Assembly: GCF_000174755.1 (NCBI RefSeq)
Contig: NZ_ACLQ01000031.1
Span: forward strand, 31,222-95,221
Length of the DNA: 64,000 nt
Reading direction: 5' to 3'
Origin: Capnocytophaga gingivalis ATCC 33624
GTDB taxonomy: Bacteria > Bacteroidota > Bacteroidia > Flavobacteriales > Flavobacteriaceae
Shown piece by piece: positions 45,655 to 54,744 of the stretch (position 1 is the first letter of the stretch; every line of letters begins with the position of its first letter). Both the position numbers and the translations under genes were made by a program. The notes under the pieces were generated by a model. That model ran no database searches. It saw nothing but the letters and a program-made list of their open reading frames with translations, and was not told the DNA's origin.

Positions 45655-46413
45655 ATGAAACCTAAAAAGAACCCCAATGCCGACCTGAAAAAACGTACAG
45701 GTTTATTCTTTTCCATAGGGCTTGCTTTGGCTACTTTCGCCAGCCTATACGCTCTAAATTATCGTTCTGTAGATAAAGAAAAGGGAAAGATTGAGTTTGA
45801 CAAAGTTGTAGATCTTACCGAAGATGTGAAGGACTTCACTATGGAAGAGAACACTCCTCCTCCCGCAGCTCCTCCTGAACCTCCTAAAGTAGAGGTGGAG
45901 CCAGAAGTGATCAAGCAGGTAGATGATAAACAAAAAGTAGAGACTGACTTCAAAGCCAACGATACCAACAAAGAAGACAATGCTAACACAGTTCCTCCTA
46001 AGATCAACTCAACTGGTGGGGTTGCTGGAGGTACAGGTACTGGTGATGAAGAGATAGAAAACGATGTCCAATTCTTTGCTATCGAACAAAAACCTATGTT
46101 CGAACAATGTAAGGGGTTGCCTAAGGAAGAACAAGAGAAATGCTTTAAGAAATCCTTGGATGCCTTTGTAAACAAAAATCTTGTCTATCCGGATGCAGCT
46201 ATCCAAATGGGTTCTCAAGGACGTGTGGTGGTTCAGTTCCGTATCAAAAAAGACGGAAGTGTAGAGGTGATTAATACTCAAGGGAAAGACAAAATTTTAG
46301 AGAAAGAGGCTCGTCGTGTAATCGAAAAACTACCTAAGCTTATCCCTGGAAAACAACGTGATAGGCCAGTGGCGGTAATCTTCTCTTACCCTATTGTATT
46401 CAAGCTAAACTAA
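45655..46413 (+). CDS. tonB: TonB family energy transducer
   Basis: A protein of 252 residues with one N-terminal membrane anchor (about 15-35). A Pro/Glu-rich periplasmic linker (PPPAAPPEPPKVEVEPE) follows, then a Gly-rich hinge and a C-terminal TonB domain (VYPDAAIQMGSQGRVVVQFRIKKDGSVE). Two Cys around KGLPKEEQEK may form a disulfide. It transmits proton-motive force to TonB-dependent receptors such as the SusC proteins of this window. exbB and exbD are not adjacent. Confidence 0.9.
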   Translation: MKPKKNPNADLKKRTGLFFSIGLALATFASLYALNYRSVDKEKGKIEFDKVVDLTEDVKDFTMEENTPPPAAPPEPPKVEVEPEVIKQVDDKQKVETDFKANDTNKEDNANTVPPKINSTGGVAGGTGTGDEEIENDVQFFAIEQKPMFEQCKGLPKEEQEKCFKKSLDAFVNKNLVYPDAAIQMGSQGRVVVQFRIKKDGSVEVINTQGKDKILEKEARRVIEKLPKLIPGKQRDRPVAVIFSYPIVFKLN

Positions 46414-46434
46414 TGATTTTTAGCAATTATATTT

Positions 46435-46545
46435 GAAAGAGGCTATCTGAAAGAAAAATTCTGTTTTTAGTAAGCAATTGCTATTCAAGGGCGAAATTAT
46501 CCCCAAAACAGTATTCTAATTTTTTCAGATAGTTTCTTTTTTAAA
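46435..46545. repeat. Long inverted-repeat element between tonB and sco
   Basis: Outer arms share CTATCTGAAA (46443-46452) and TTTCAGATAG (46523-46532), with weaker pairing on either side (AAAGAGG...; ...TTTCTTTTTT). The core also shares CAAAACAGTATT-like sequence with the element at 48748-48900. It could act as tonB terminator, but the loop of about 70 bases is unusual. Confidence 0.5.
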
Positions 46546-46555
46546 GAGTACTCTC

Positions 46556-47179
46556 ATGCATCAGAAACTAAAATCAGTGTTGTGGATAGGTAGCTGTGTA
46601 GCCTTAATAGCTTTGGCTGCATGGGGGATTCATGCCCTACGCAAAGGACAGTCTCATGGATTCTATATAGTAGGCAAAGCCCCTGCTTTCTGTCTTACTG
46701 ATCAGCATGGACAGCATATCTGCAACAAAGATTTTGAGGGAAAGATCTGGGTGGTGGATTTCTTCTTTACCTCCTGTCCGACCATTTGTCCTGTGATGAC
46801 AAGTCATATGGTTGCCGTACAAGATGCCTTTGCTGACCATAGTATTGGGATTGCCTCTTTCTCTATAGATCCCGAGGTAGATACTCCTGAAGTATTACAG
46901 ACTTATGCTCGGGAAAAAGGTGTACGTTCTCCCCACTGGCACTTACTTACAGGGGATGAAAAGGAAATCTACCGTATTGCCAACGAAGGATTCAACATCT
47001 ATGCGAAAGCAGGAGACACACCTGAGAATTTTGAGCATTCAGGACTGTTTGCTTTGGTAGATACTCAAGGAAACATTATATGCAGAAAAGAGAAAGGAAA
47101 ACCCATTCTCTTTTACAATGGGATGACCCCAGAAGGCATAGCCATGCTTATAGAAGACATCAAAAAGTTAAAACAATAA
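46556..47179 (+). CDS. SCO family copper-binding thioredoxin-like protein
   Basis: A protein of 207 residues anchored by one N-terminal membrane helix (about 8-27), then a thioredoxin-fold domain. The copper/redox motif [10 protein letters not shown] holds the CxxxC pair, and the distal His in FEHSGLF completes the usual ligand set. SCO proteins help deliver copper to the CuA site of cytochrome oxidase or act as thiol reductants. It lies 10 bases before rsmA. Confidence 0.9.
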   Translation: MHQKLKSVLWIGSCVALIALAAWGIHALRKGQSHGFYIVGKAPAFCLTDQHGQHICNKDFEGKIWVVDFFFTSCPTICPVMTSHMVAVQDAFADHSIGIASFSIDPEVDTPEVLQTYAREKGVRSPHWHLLTGDEKEIYRIANEGFNIYAKAGDTPENFEHSGLFALVDTQGNIICRKEKGKPILFYNGMTPEGIAMLIEDIKKLKQ

Positions 47180-47189
47180 CCTTTTTATT

Positions 47190-47966
47190 TTGAAAAAATC
47201 CCCTGTTCAACCCAAGAAACATTTAGGTCAACACTTTCTTACCAACCTAAGTATTGCCCAACAGATAGCCAACACCTTATCCGAAGTAGGGTATGATAGA
47301 GTTTTGGAAATAGGTCCCGGTACTGGGGTGCTCACCCAATTCCTTTTGGGAAAAAATATAGAAGTCTTTGTCATCGAAATTGATACAGAATCGGTAACCT
47401 ATCTTGAACAACACTTCTCTAAGCTCAAAGGTCATATATTGGGAGAGGATTTTCTAAAGTTCGACATTGTAAGCCATTTCTCTAAGAAACCGTTTGCCAT
47501 TATTGGAAACTTCCCTTATAATATCTCTTCCCAGATTGTGTTCAAACTATTAGAGATAAGAGACTTTGTACCTGAATTTTCAGGTATGTTCCAGAAGGAA
47601 GTAGCTGAGCGCATCTGTGAGAAGGCTGGAAGCAAGACCTATGGAATTCTCTCAGTGCTTACCCAAGCCTTTTATGATACCGAATACCTCTTCACTGTAA
47701 GCGAACATGTATTCAACCCTCCCCCAAAAGTAAAAAGTGGTGTGATACGCCTCAAGCGCAAAGAGAACTACAGTCTTCCGTGTGAGGAAAAGCTCTTCTT
47801 CCAGATAGTCAAGACCGCTTTTGGCCAACGCAGAAAGACCCTACGCAACAGTCTCAAGTCCTTTCTAATAGAAAAAGAGTCGCTCAAAAGCGACCCCTTA
47901 TTCGATAAGCGTCCCGAGATGCTCTCCGTGGAGGAGTTCATCACTCTTGCGCAATGGTTAGCCTAA
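47190..47966 (+). CDS. rsmA: 16S rRNA (adenine(1518)-N6/adenine(1519)-N6)-dimethyltransferase
   Basis: A protein of 258 residues with an SAM-binding motif ([11 protein letters not shown]) and the catalytic GNFPYNISS (NLPY-type). It dimethylates two adjacent adenines near the 3' end of 16S rRNA. The start is TTG at 47190: an in-frame TAA lies seven codons upstream and no ATG precedes KKHLGQHFL. It ends 4 bases before the convergent fabG stop. Confidence 0.95.
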   Translation: MKKSPVQPKKHLGQHFLTNLSIAQQIANTLSEVGYDRVLEIGPGTGVLTQFLLGKNIEVFVIEIDTESVTYLEQHFSKLKGHILGEDFLKFDIVSHFSKKPFAIIGNFPYNISSQIVFKLLEIRDFVPEFSGMFQKEVAERICEKAGSKTYGILSVLTQAFYDTEYLFTVSEHVFNPPPKVKSGVIRLKRKENYSLPCEEKLFFQIVKTAFGQRRKTLRNSLKSFLIEKESLKSDPLFDKRPEMLSVEEFITLAQWLA

Positions 47967-47970
47967 AGTC

Positions 47971-48705
47971 TTAGGAATAGATTCCCCCATTGATATTGAC
48001 GACCTCTCCTGTGATATAGCCTGCCTTCTGGGAGACAAGAAAACTCACTAAATCGGCCACTTCCTGAGCCTTGCCAAAGCGCCCCATAGGAATCATTCGG
48101 GAGAGTTCCTTCTCGTCCAAGGCAGCTGTCATATCCGTCTGTATAAAACCTGGAGCTACCGCATTAACCGTGATATTGCGCTTGGCTACTTCTTGTGCCA
48201 AAGCCTTGGTAGCTGCTACCAAAGCTCCCTTAGCCGCAGAATAATTTACCTGCCCTTCGGTACCCTTTACTCCTGAAACAGAAGCAACATTGACAATACG
48301 TCCATAACGATTTCTCAGCATTTTTTGGATAAAAAAATGCGTCACATTATAGAAACCATCCAAGGTTGTTTTCAGTACTTTTTCCCAATCATCATAGGGC
48401 ATCCACATAAATAAGCCATCGCGAGTGATACCCGCATTATTGACAATCACCTCTACCAGTGCTTCTTTGTTCTGCTCTTGCCAGAGAGAGAGCACCTGCT
48501 CGGTTTGCTCCTTGTCAGTGACATCAAAACAAAGTAGCTCCGCAGTAGCTCCTAAGCGCTGTACTTGCTCAAGGGTCTCAGTTGCAGCAGATGCATTACT
48601 CTGATAATTAATCAGTAAGTGATAGGAAGTATCCGAGGCCAGTTGTTCGCAGATAGCCCTACCTATCCCTCGAGAACCTCCTGTTATAATAGCACATTTC
48701 TTCAT
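47971..48705 (-). CDS. fabG: 3-oxoacyl-ACP reductase FabG-type (SDR)
   Basis: A short-chain dehydrogenase of 244 residues: cofactor motif TGGSRGIG, NNAG, catalytic S-Y-K (ASVSG ... YSAAKG), and VAPGFIQTDM. It reduces 3-oxoacyl-ACP to the 3-hydroxy form. The LFMWMPYDDWEKVLKTTLDGFYNVT segment resembles FabG paralogues of aryl-polyene/flexirubin clusters rather than the housekeeping enzyme, which fits the Cys-less ketoacyl-synthase-like gene nearby. That link is inference. Confidence 0.9.
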   Translation of the reverse strand: MKKCAIITGGSRGIGRAICEQLASDTSYHLLINYQSNASAATETLEQVQRLGATAELLCFDVTDKEQTEQVLSLWQEQNKEALVEVIVNNAGITRDGLFMWMPYDDWEKVLKTTLDGFYNVTHFFIQKMLRNRYGRIVNVASVSGVKGTEGQVNYSAAKGALVAATKALAQEVAKRNITVNAVAPGFIQTDMTAALDEKELSRMIPMGRFGKAQEVADLVSFLVSQKAGYITGEVVNINGGIYS

Positions 48706-48747
48706 TTCTACTTTTTATTAACAAACAATGATCCGTGAATAGTGTAA

Positions 48748-48900
48748 GAGACTGTCCGAAAAGTCCAAAAACAGTATTTTTCAAAGTTTAAATTGAATGA
48801 ATATTTTAAAATTTTATTCTATTGAAAATTAGTTGTTTTGGGTTCTGTTGTAGAGGCGATTTGCAAATCGCCCTTCAGGAATAAGACTTTTCGGACAGCC
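48748..48900. repeat. Inverted-repeat element with inner GCGATTTGCAAATCGC palindrome
   Basis: Perfect 14-base outer arms CTGTCCGAAAAGTC (48752-48765) and GACTTTTCGGACAG (48885-48898) enclose about 120 bases. Inside is an 18-base perfect palindrome GGCGATTTGCAAATCGCC at 48855-48872. There is no coding capacity. The structure resembles a small non-autonomous or REP-like repeat. It fills most of 48706-48922 between fabG and the E1 gene stop. Confidence 0.6.
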
Positions 48901-48922
48901 CCTGAGTGATGAGCGTCATTGA

Positions 48923-51334
48923 TTAATACAATTGAGGATATTTGATAGGATTTATCTCATTCATCATAGCATATACCTTTTCAAAGATATCCTCTGCATT
49001 GGGCTTGGAGAAATAATCCCCATCAGAAGCATAAGCAGGTCGGTGCGACTTAGCGGTAAGTGTCTGAGGTTTGCTATCGAGATAGCGGTAAGCATTCTGA
49101 TTCTCTACAATCTCCTGTAATAGATAAGCCGATGCTCCTCCTTCTACATCCTCATCTACGATCAGTAAGTTATTAGTTTTTTGGACACTCTTAACCGTAT
49201 CATGATTGATATCAAAAGGAATGAGCGACTGAGCATCAATAATTTCTATACTAATATCCACCCTATCCAATTCCTTAGCGACCTGTTCTACAATACGCAA
49301 GGTAGAGCCATAAGATACCACAGTGATATCCCTACCTTCACGGATTTTTTCCACTACTCCGATAGGAGTGGTGAACTCTCCTAAGTTGGTAGGCATTTTC
49401 TCCTTAGTACGGTATCCATTGAGGCATTCCACTACAAAAGCAGGCTGATCTCCTTGCAAAAGTGTATTGTAGAATCCAGCCGCTTTAGTCATATTGCGAG
49501 GCACTAATAAATATACTCCTCTAAGGAAGTTCAGCAGCCCTGCCATAGGTGATCCAGAGTGCCAGATGCCCTCCAAGCGATGGCCGCGAGTGCGAACAAT
49601 CAAAGGGGCTCTCTGGTAGCCACAACTACGATAACTTAATGTAGCTAAGTCATCGGTAAGAGTCTGTATGGCATAGGGAGTATAGTCAATATACTGGATT
49701 TCAGCAATAGGGCGCAGTCCTCGCATAGCCATACCTACCCCCTGTCCTATGATAGTGGATTCACGTATACTGGTATCATTTACACGAGTGACTCCATATT
49801 TCTCTTGTAGACCTTCCATCCCCTGATTTACATCGCCTATCTTGCCCGTATCTTCACCAAAAGTAAGTAGTGTCGGATACTTAGCCAATAGCGCATCAAA
49901 GTTATCCCTTAGTACAATACGCCCGTCCACCTCTGGAGCATCTGGAGCATATTCAGGATCTACTTTCTTTACAAGAATAGGATTTTTATCCGTCTCGCTA
50001 TAGAGATGAGCACTATATTTCTCTTGTAATTTTTCCTGAAGATCACCAAGCCATTTCTTAAGATTTTCTACCGCTTCATTCTCTTCACCTACAACCCAGC
50101 GCAAGACCTTGCGAGCAGTACTTACCACATCACGATAGAGGGGGGTCTCTATTTCGGCCAAGGCATCCTTCAAGCGAGAAATCTCCAAGCTATTGAAACA
50201 CTCTTTTTCCATCTCATAAAGCAAGTTAATCAGCTCTCTTTTTGCTGTTTTAATAGGAGTTTGATACTCTTGCCATGCTTTATCACGTGCTTCTCTAACT
50301 TGTTTTTTTGCTTCTTCCTCTATAGCAGAGAGTTCCTCAGAAGTCGCTATCCCATTTTCAATCAACCACTTACGGAATTGTACATTACAATCGAACTCCT
50401 TTTCCCATTCCAGACGTTCACTACTTTTATAGCGTTCGTGAGAGCCCGAAGTAGAGTGTCCTTGTGGTTGGGTAAGCTCTGTAACATGTATCAAAGAAGG
50501 CACATGCTCGGTGCGTGCCAAGTGACCAGCCTTGGCATACGTATCCATCAGTGCAGGGTAGTCCCAGCCCTTGATGGTATATATCTCAAACCCCTTGTGA
50601 TTAAAATCCCTTTGGAAGCCCTTGAGCGCCTCAGAGATACTTTCCTTAACTGTATGATAGGCCGCAGGTACCGAAATCCCATAATAATCGTCCCATACAC
50701 TCATCACCACAGGTACCTGTAGTACTCCTATAGCATTGAAAGCCTCTAAGAAAAGGCCTTCACTGGTCGAAGCATTTCCTATGGTACCCCAAGCCACCTC
50801 GTTCCCATTGTTGGAGAACTGCTCACTTCCTTCTATAGAAAGGGTACGATACACCTTGGAAGCCTGAGCCAGCCCCACCAAGTGAGGAATCTGTCCAGCA
50901 GTACAAGACACATCGCTGGCTGTATTATATTGATCCACCAATCTTTTCCAGTTTCCTTGCTCATCAAGACTATGTGTGGAGAAGTGTCCGCCCATCTGGC
51001 GGCCACCACTATGGGGTTCGTGGGTTATATCATTATCGGCATATATCCCCGCGAAGAATTGCTTGGGGGTATACTCACCTATGGCCAGCATGAAAGTCTG
51101 GTCACGATAGTAGCCACTACGGAAATCTCCTTTTTGGAAAGCCCTTGCCATAGCCAATTGAGGCACTTCCTTTCCATCTCCAAAGATACCAAACTTAGCC
51201 TTGCCTGTAAGGACTTCCTTACGCCCCAGGAGACTACATTCGCGGCTGAGCACCGCTATAGTATAATCCTCCAAGGATTGTCTTTTCAACTCATCAAAAG
51301 GCATACTCTGTAAAAAAGAGGTCGTTGCATCCAT
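48923..51334 (-). CDS. 2-oxoacid (probably 2-oxoisovalerate) dehydrogenase E1, alpha-beta fusion
   Basis: A protein of 803 residues fusing both E1 halves. The alpha part (about 1-400) has GYYRDQTFMLAIG and the thiamine-diphosphate region GTIGNASTSEGLFLEA. The beta part (about 460-803) has FGEDTGKIGDVNQGMEGL, RVNDTSIRESTIIGQGVGMAMRGLRPIAEIQY and the RTRGHRLEGIWHSGSP region. It decarboxylates branched-chain 2-oxoacids and passes the acyl group to an E2, feeding branched fatty acid synthesis. An upstream TTG (51364) is rejected because a TACTTTTG box overlaps it. No E2 or E3 gene is adjacent. Confidence 0.9.
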   Translation of the reverse strand: MDATTSFLQSMPFDELKRQSLEDYTIAVLSRECSLLGRKEVLTGKAKFGIFGDGKEVPQLAMARAFQKGDFRSGYYRDQTFMLAIGEYTPKQFFAGIYADNDITHEPHSGGRQMGGHFSTHSLDEQGNWKRLVDQYNTASDVSCTAGQIPHLVGLAQASKVYRTLSIEGSEQFSNNGNEVAWGTIGNASTSEGLFLEAFNAIGVLQVPVVMSVWDDYYGISVPAAYHTVKESISEALKGFQRDFNHKGFEIYTIKGWDYPALMDTYAKAGHLARTEHVPSLIHVTELTQPQGHSTSGSHERYKSSERLEWEKEFDCNVQFRKWLIENGIATSEELSAIEEEAKKQVREARDKAWQEYQTPIKTAKRELINLLYEMEKECFNSLEISRLKDALAEIETPLYRDVVSTARKVLRWVVGEENEAVENLKKWLGDLQEKLQEKYSAHLYSETDKNPILVKKVDPEYAPDAPEVDGRIVLRDNFDALLAKYPTLLTFGEDTGKIGDVNQGMEGLQEKYGVTRVNDTSIRESTIIGQGVGMAMRGLRPIAEIQYIDYTPYAIQTLTDDLATLSYRSCGYQRAPLIVRTRGHRLEGIWHSGSPMAGLLNFLRGVYLLVPRNMTKAAGFYNTLLQGDQPAFVVECLNGYRTKEKMPTNLGEFTTPIGVVEKIREGRDITVVSYGSTLRIVEQVAKELDRVDISIEIIDAQSLIPFDINHDTVKSVQKTNNLLIVDEDVEGGASAYLLQEIVENQNAYRYLDSKPQTLTAKSHRPAYASDGDYFSKPNAEDIFEKVYAMMNEINPIKYPQLY

Positions 51335-51361
51335 AAAAAATTCGTTTTCTGAAATAGAGCC

Positions 51362-51392
51362 CAAAAGTACATAAAAAATAATTATTTGCCAA
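51362..51392 (-). promoter_or_regulatory. Promoter of the E1 gene
   Basis: TACTTTTG (51362-51369) with TTG 20 bases further upstream (51390-51392), 28 bases before the ATG at 51334. Confidence 0.55.
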
Positions 51393-51426
51393 GAAAAACT
51401 GCCTAAATCTCTACTTTTAACAAATA

Positions 51427-51460
51427 AAAAAGGCTACCTCCAAAGAGAGCAGCCTTTGCC
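51427..51460 (-). terminator. Terminator of frr
   Basis: AAAGGCT / AGCCTTT arms with inner CTC/GAG pairing and a T-run on the minus strand, 20 bases after the frr stop. Confidence 0.75.
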
Positions 51461-51479
51461 ATAATCTAAAATGAAAAAT

Positions 51480-52034
51480 TTAAACTTTTAGAATCTCAGC
51501 TTCTTTTTTAGCCAGTACTTCATCTATTTGTTTGATATACTTATCGGTAAGTTTCTGTACACGCTCTTCAGCATCTTTTTTTACATCGTCAGAAGCTTCC
51601 GTTTTCTTTATATCCTTATTAGCCTCTTGGCGGGCATTACGCACCCCTATCTTAGCTTCTTCGCTTTCTCCTTTGGCTTGTTTTACTAATTCTTTACGTC
51701 TTTCCTCTGTCAAGGGCGGCACACTGATAATGATTGTCTCTCCGTTGTTCATAGGGTTAAAGCCCAAATTGGCAACCATAATAGCCTTCTCTATAGTAGA
51801 AAGCATATTTTTTTCCCAAGGTTGTATACTGATAGTACGAGAATCTGGAGTATTCACATTGGCCACTTGGCTCAAGGGAGTCTGTGAACCATAGTAATCC
51901 ACATACACACTGCCAAGCATCTGAGGAGAAGCCTTTCCTGCACGTATGTTGAGCAATGATTTCTCCAAGTGGTTTAGCGAACCTTGCATCGCTTCCTTAG
52001 TGCTTTCTAAAATAAAATCTATTTCTTCGTTCAT
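51480..52034 (-). CDS. frr: Ribosome recycling factor
   Basis: A protein of 184 residues that, with EF-G, splits post-termination ribosomes. Family motifs are visible: LLNIRAGKASPQML, VDYYGSQTPLSQVANV, IQPWEKNML, IIISVPPLTEERRKELVK and RRDANKD-type helices near the end. The usual partner pyrH is absent; it is a single-gene unit with promoter box and terminator. Confidence 0.97.
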   Translation of the reverse strand: MNEEIDFILESTKEAMQGSLNHLEKSLLNIRAGKASPQMLGSVYVDYYGSQTPLSQVANVNTPDSRTISIQPWEKNMLSTIEKAIMVANLGFNPMNNGETIIISVPPLTEERRKELVKQAKGESEEAKIGVRNARQEANKDIKKTEASDDVKKDAEERVQKLTDKYIKQIDEVLAKKEAEILKV

Positions 52035-52075
52035 AAATAGTTATTTTTGTATTTGCTACATTCTTTTTAACGCGA

Positions 52076-52083
52076 CAAAGATA
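52076..52083 (-). promoter_or_regulatory. -7 box (TATCTTTG) for frr
   Basis: TATCTTTG on the minus strand, 41 bases upstream of the frr ATG. Confidence 0.5.
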
Positions 52084-52342
52084 CAATATTTAAGTGAAAA
52101 ATAAAAAAGAGAAAGACATTTTTTTTATTTTATACTGATAAACAATATTTTACAATTAAACAAAGTTCAATAACACTTATTAACACTCAAAAACAAACTC
52201 ACTGTATATCAGGATTTTAAAAATTAAACAAAGATATACTCTTTTCTACATTTACATTTATTTAAGAAATTATAGTGTTAAAATCACCTTAATTAAAGTA
52301 TGAAAAGTTCATTTTTTTAACTTTGTTTTAATCAAATAAGTA
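52084..52342. other. AT-rich gene-free region upstream of the fructan module
   Basis: I see no gene in this stretch. Near-identical inverted arms ATTAAACAAAGTT (52155-52167) and AACTTTGTTTTAAT (52319-52332) flank it, the right arm lying just before the GH32 promoter. It could hold a regulator site or DNA loop for GH32 control; this is speculative. Confidence 0.3.
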
Positions 52343-52372
52343 TTGCTTATTTAGAAAATAGATGTACTTTTG
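52343..52372 (+). promoter_or_regulatory. Promoter of the GH32 gene (TTG-N19-TACTTTTG)
   Basis: TTG at 52343-52345 and TACTTTTG at 52365-52372. An untranslated leader of about 80 bases with a short CTGTAAG / CTTACA pairing separates it from the ATG at 52457. Confidence 0.65.
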
Positions 52373-52456
52373 TCAAAAAGTAAAAGCGCTCTCTGTAAGA
52401 AATAATCCAACTTACAAGTATCTTGACAGAGGCAAACCTTCTAAATTACATTGCTT

Positions 52457-54670
52457 ATGAGAAAATTTTCACTCTATAATTTCCTTTCCTTATTAGTGCT
52501 AACGTCTTGCCAGAACCAAGAACCAGACCTCATAATTGAGGATTTTGAATCGGCTTCTTTTGCCAATTGGACTGTCGAAGGTGATGCTTTTGGAGAGACA
52601 CCTGCCCAAGGAAGCCTCTCGGGAGAGCAACTTGTGACAGGCTTTCAAGGGAGCTACTTAGCCAATAGCTTTCACAATGGAGATGATTCCCGAGGAATAC
52701 TCACCAGTAAGCCCTTCCGCATAGAGCGTGACTTTATCAACTTTCTTATAGGAGGAGGGATGTCCGAGGACACCTATATAGAACTCCTTGTCGGTGAGCA
52801 GCGTGTAGCCAGGTCCCATAGTCCTGTAGAGAGCGAAACCCTACAACTGATGAGCTGGGATGTAAAAGCCTATAGGGGGCAAGAGGCCTCCTTACGCATC
52901 GTGGATAACCAGCGAGGTAGCTGGGGACATATCCTTATCGATGCGATAGAACAAAGTAATCAATATAAGAGTAGCATTATGGAAAACTATACCCTTACCT
53001 ATGATATCTCCCAGAAATATCTCTTGCTCCCCATAGAGGACAGTGCCCCAGAAACAAAGGTACAACTCATGGTAGAAGGCAAGGAAGTGGGAGTGGCCAT
53101 GGACATTCGCTTGGCCAAAACACACATTGAATATTGGCTTCCCCTCCCTGTGGATGCCTACCGAGGAAAGAAAATTTCTTTGGTTTTCGGACAAGCCATG
53201 AAGGGAGATATGGGCATCAGCCAAATAAAACCTTCAGATACTTTTGATCTGAACTATGATGAGCCTTATCGTCCTTACTATCACTTCACTCCCGAATATG
53301 GTTGGATGAATGACCCTAATGGAATGGTATATCACAACGGCGAATACCACCTCTTCTATCAGTACAATCCTTATGGAGCTCGCTGGGGAAATATGCATTG
53401 GGGACATGCAGTAAGTGAAGATATGATGCATTGGAAACACTTGCCTATAGCCCTGGCACCTGATCCATTAGGAGCTATCTTCTCAGGGAGTGCTGTGGTG
53501 GACAAGGACAACACTGCTGGCTTTGGCAAAGGGGCTATCGTGATCTTCTATACCTCGGCGGGAGAACAACAGACCCAGTCTATCGCTTATAGTTTGGATA
53601 ATGGTCGCACCTTTACCAAGTACGAACACAATCCTGTGATTGCCAATCCAAATATAGCAGACTTCAGAGACCCTAAGGTATTCTGGTATGCACCCCAAAG
53701 GAAATGGATCTTGTCATTGGCCACCTCACAAACCATTACTTTTTATGCTTCTAAAAACCTTAAAGAATGGGAGCGGCTTAGTGAATTTGGCCAAAATATA
53801 GGAGCTCATACAGGCGTATGGGAATGTCCAGATCTCTTCCCCCTCTCCTATGAAGGAAAAACTAAGTGGGTGCTTTTTGTCAGTATCAACCCCGGTGGTC
53901 CTAATGGAGGCAATGCTACCCAATACTTCATTGGAGACTTTGATGGTACTACCTTCACCCCTGAGGCTCTTCCCTACCCTTTGTGGATAGACTATGGTCG
54001 GGACAACTATGCAGGAGTGACTTGGAACAATATTCCTGAGAGTGATGGACGTAGGCTTTTCTTAGGATGGATGAATAATTGGGACTATGGTAATAGCGTA
54101 CCTACCAAGAATTTTCGCAGTGCGATGACTCTCCCCAGAGAGCTAAGACTACAGCACAACGGATCACACCTTGTAGTGGCCAGTTTCCCTGTAAAGGAAG
54201 TAGGTGATGAACAAGATAACCAACCTATTATTATGAATAAGCTTGCAGAAAATCCCCTACCTATTGGTGCCGATTTCTATAATAATGGGTATGTGGTAAG
54301 CTTCACTGTAAAGCTCAATGCTCTTAAGGCTTTTAGATTTGCACTCCAAAATAGCAAGGGAGAAAAGATAGTGTATTATTTTGATACAGAGGAAAAAAAC
54401 TTTGTTGTAGACAGAAGAAAAAGCGGTCTTACAGACTTCAGTAACAACTTTGCTGATCCCCTGATCGTAGCTCCCCTAATCCCTAAGAAAAGCTACACTA
54501 TACACTTATGGGTAGATAAAGCCTCTGTTGAAGCCTTTGTAAATGGAGGAGAAGTAGTGCAGACCAATACTGTTTTCCCTACAGAGCCTTACAACCAACT
54601 ATGGTTTGACTTAAGAGGAAACACTGTTGTTAGTGTAGAGAATATCACCCTTTACAAGATAAAAAATTAA
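52457..54670 (+). CDS. GH32 levanase/inulinase-type fructan hydrolase lipoprotein
   Basis: A protein of 737 residues. The lipobox Cys in LLVLTSCQNQ indicates surface or periplasmic anchoring. An N-terminal beta-sandwich-like region (about 30-260) precedes the GH32 five-blade propeller. WMNDPNG carries the nucleophile Asp286, FRDPKV the stabilising Asp405, and WECPDLFP the acid/base Glu456. A C-terminal GH32 beta-sandwich (about 590-737) ends the protein. It probably hydrolyses beta-fructans to fructose; levan versus inulin preference cannot be read. The ATG at 52457 is preferred to TTG 52451. A PfkB kinase follows. Confidence 0.92.
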   Translation: MRKFSLYNFLSLLVLTSCQNQEPDLIIEDFESASFANWTVEGDAFGETPAQGSLSGEQLVTGFQGSYLANSFHNGDDSRGILTSKPFRIERDFINFLIGGGMSEDTYIELLVGEQRVARSHSPVESETLQLMSWDVKAYRGQEASLRIVDNQRGSWGHILIDAIEQSNQYKSSIMENYTLTYDISQKYLLLPIEDSAPETKVQLMVEGKEVGVAMDIRLAKTHIEYWLPLPVDAYRGKKISLVFGQAMKGDMGISQIKPSDTFDLNYDEPYRPYYHFTPEYGWMNDPNGMVYHNGEYHLFYQYNPYGARWGNMHWGHAVSEDMMHWKHLPIALAPDPLGAIFSGSAVVDKDNTAGFGKGAIVIFYTSAGEQQTQSIAYSLDNGRTFTKYEHNPVIANPNIADFRDPKVFWYAPQRKWILSLATSQTITFYASKNLKEWERLSEFGQNIGAHTGVWECPDLFPLSYEGKTKWVLFVSINPGGPNGGNATQYFIGDFDGTTFTPEALPYPLWIDYGRDNYAGVTWNNIPESDGRRLFLGWMNNWDYGNSVPTKNFRSAMTLPRELRLQHNGSHLVVASFPVKEVGDEQDNQPIIMNKLAENPLPIGADFYNNGYVVSFTVKLNALKAFRFALQNSKGEKIVYYFDTEEKNFVVDRRKSGLTDFSNNFADPLIVAPLIPKKSYTIHLWVDKASVEAFVNGGEVVQTNTVFPTEPYNQLWFDLRGNTVVSVENITLYKIKN

Positions 54671-54679
54671 TAATTTCTA

Positions 54680-54714
54680 AAAAAGCAGAGGAATATCGAT
54701 TTCCTCTGCTTTTT
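54680..54714 (+). terminator. Terminator after the GH32 gene
   Basis: A 14-base stem AAAAAGCAGAGGAA / TTCCTCTGCTTTTT with a 7-base loop lies 9 bases after the GH32 stop and 30 bases before the kinase ATG. It may only partly stop transcription into the kinase. Confidence 0.8.
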
Positions 54715-54744
54715 ATTGTATCACGACTTTAAAAATATCTGAAT

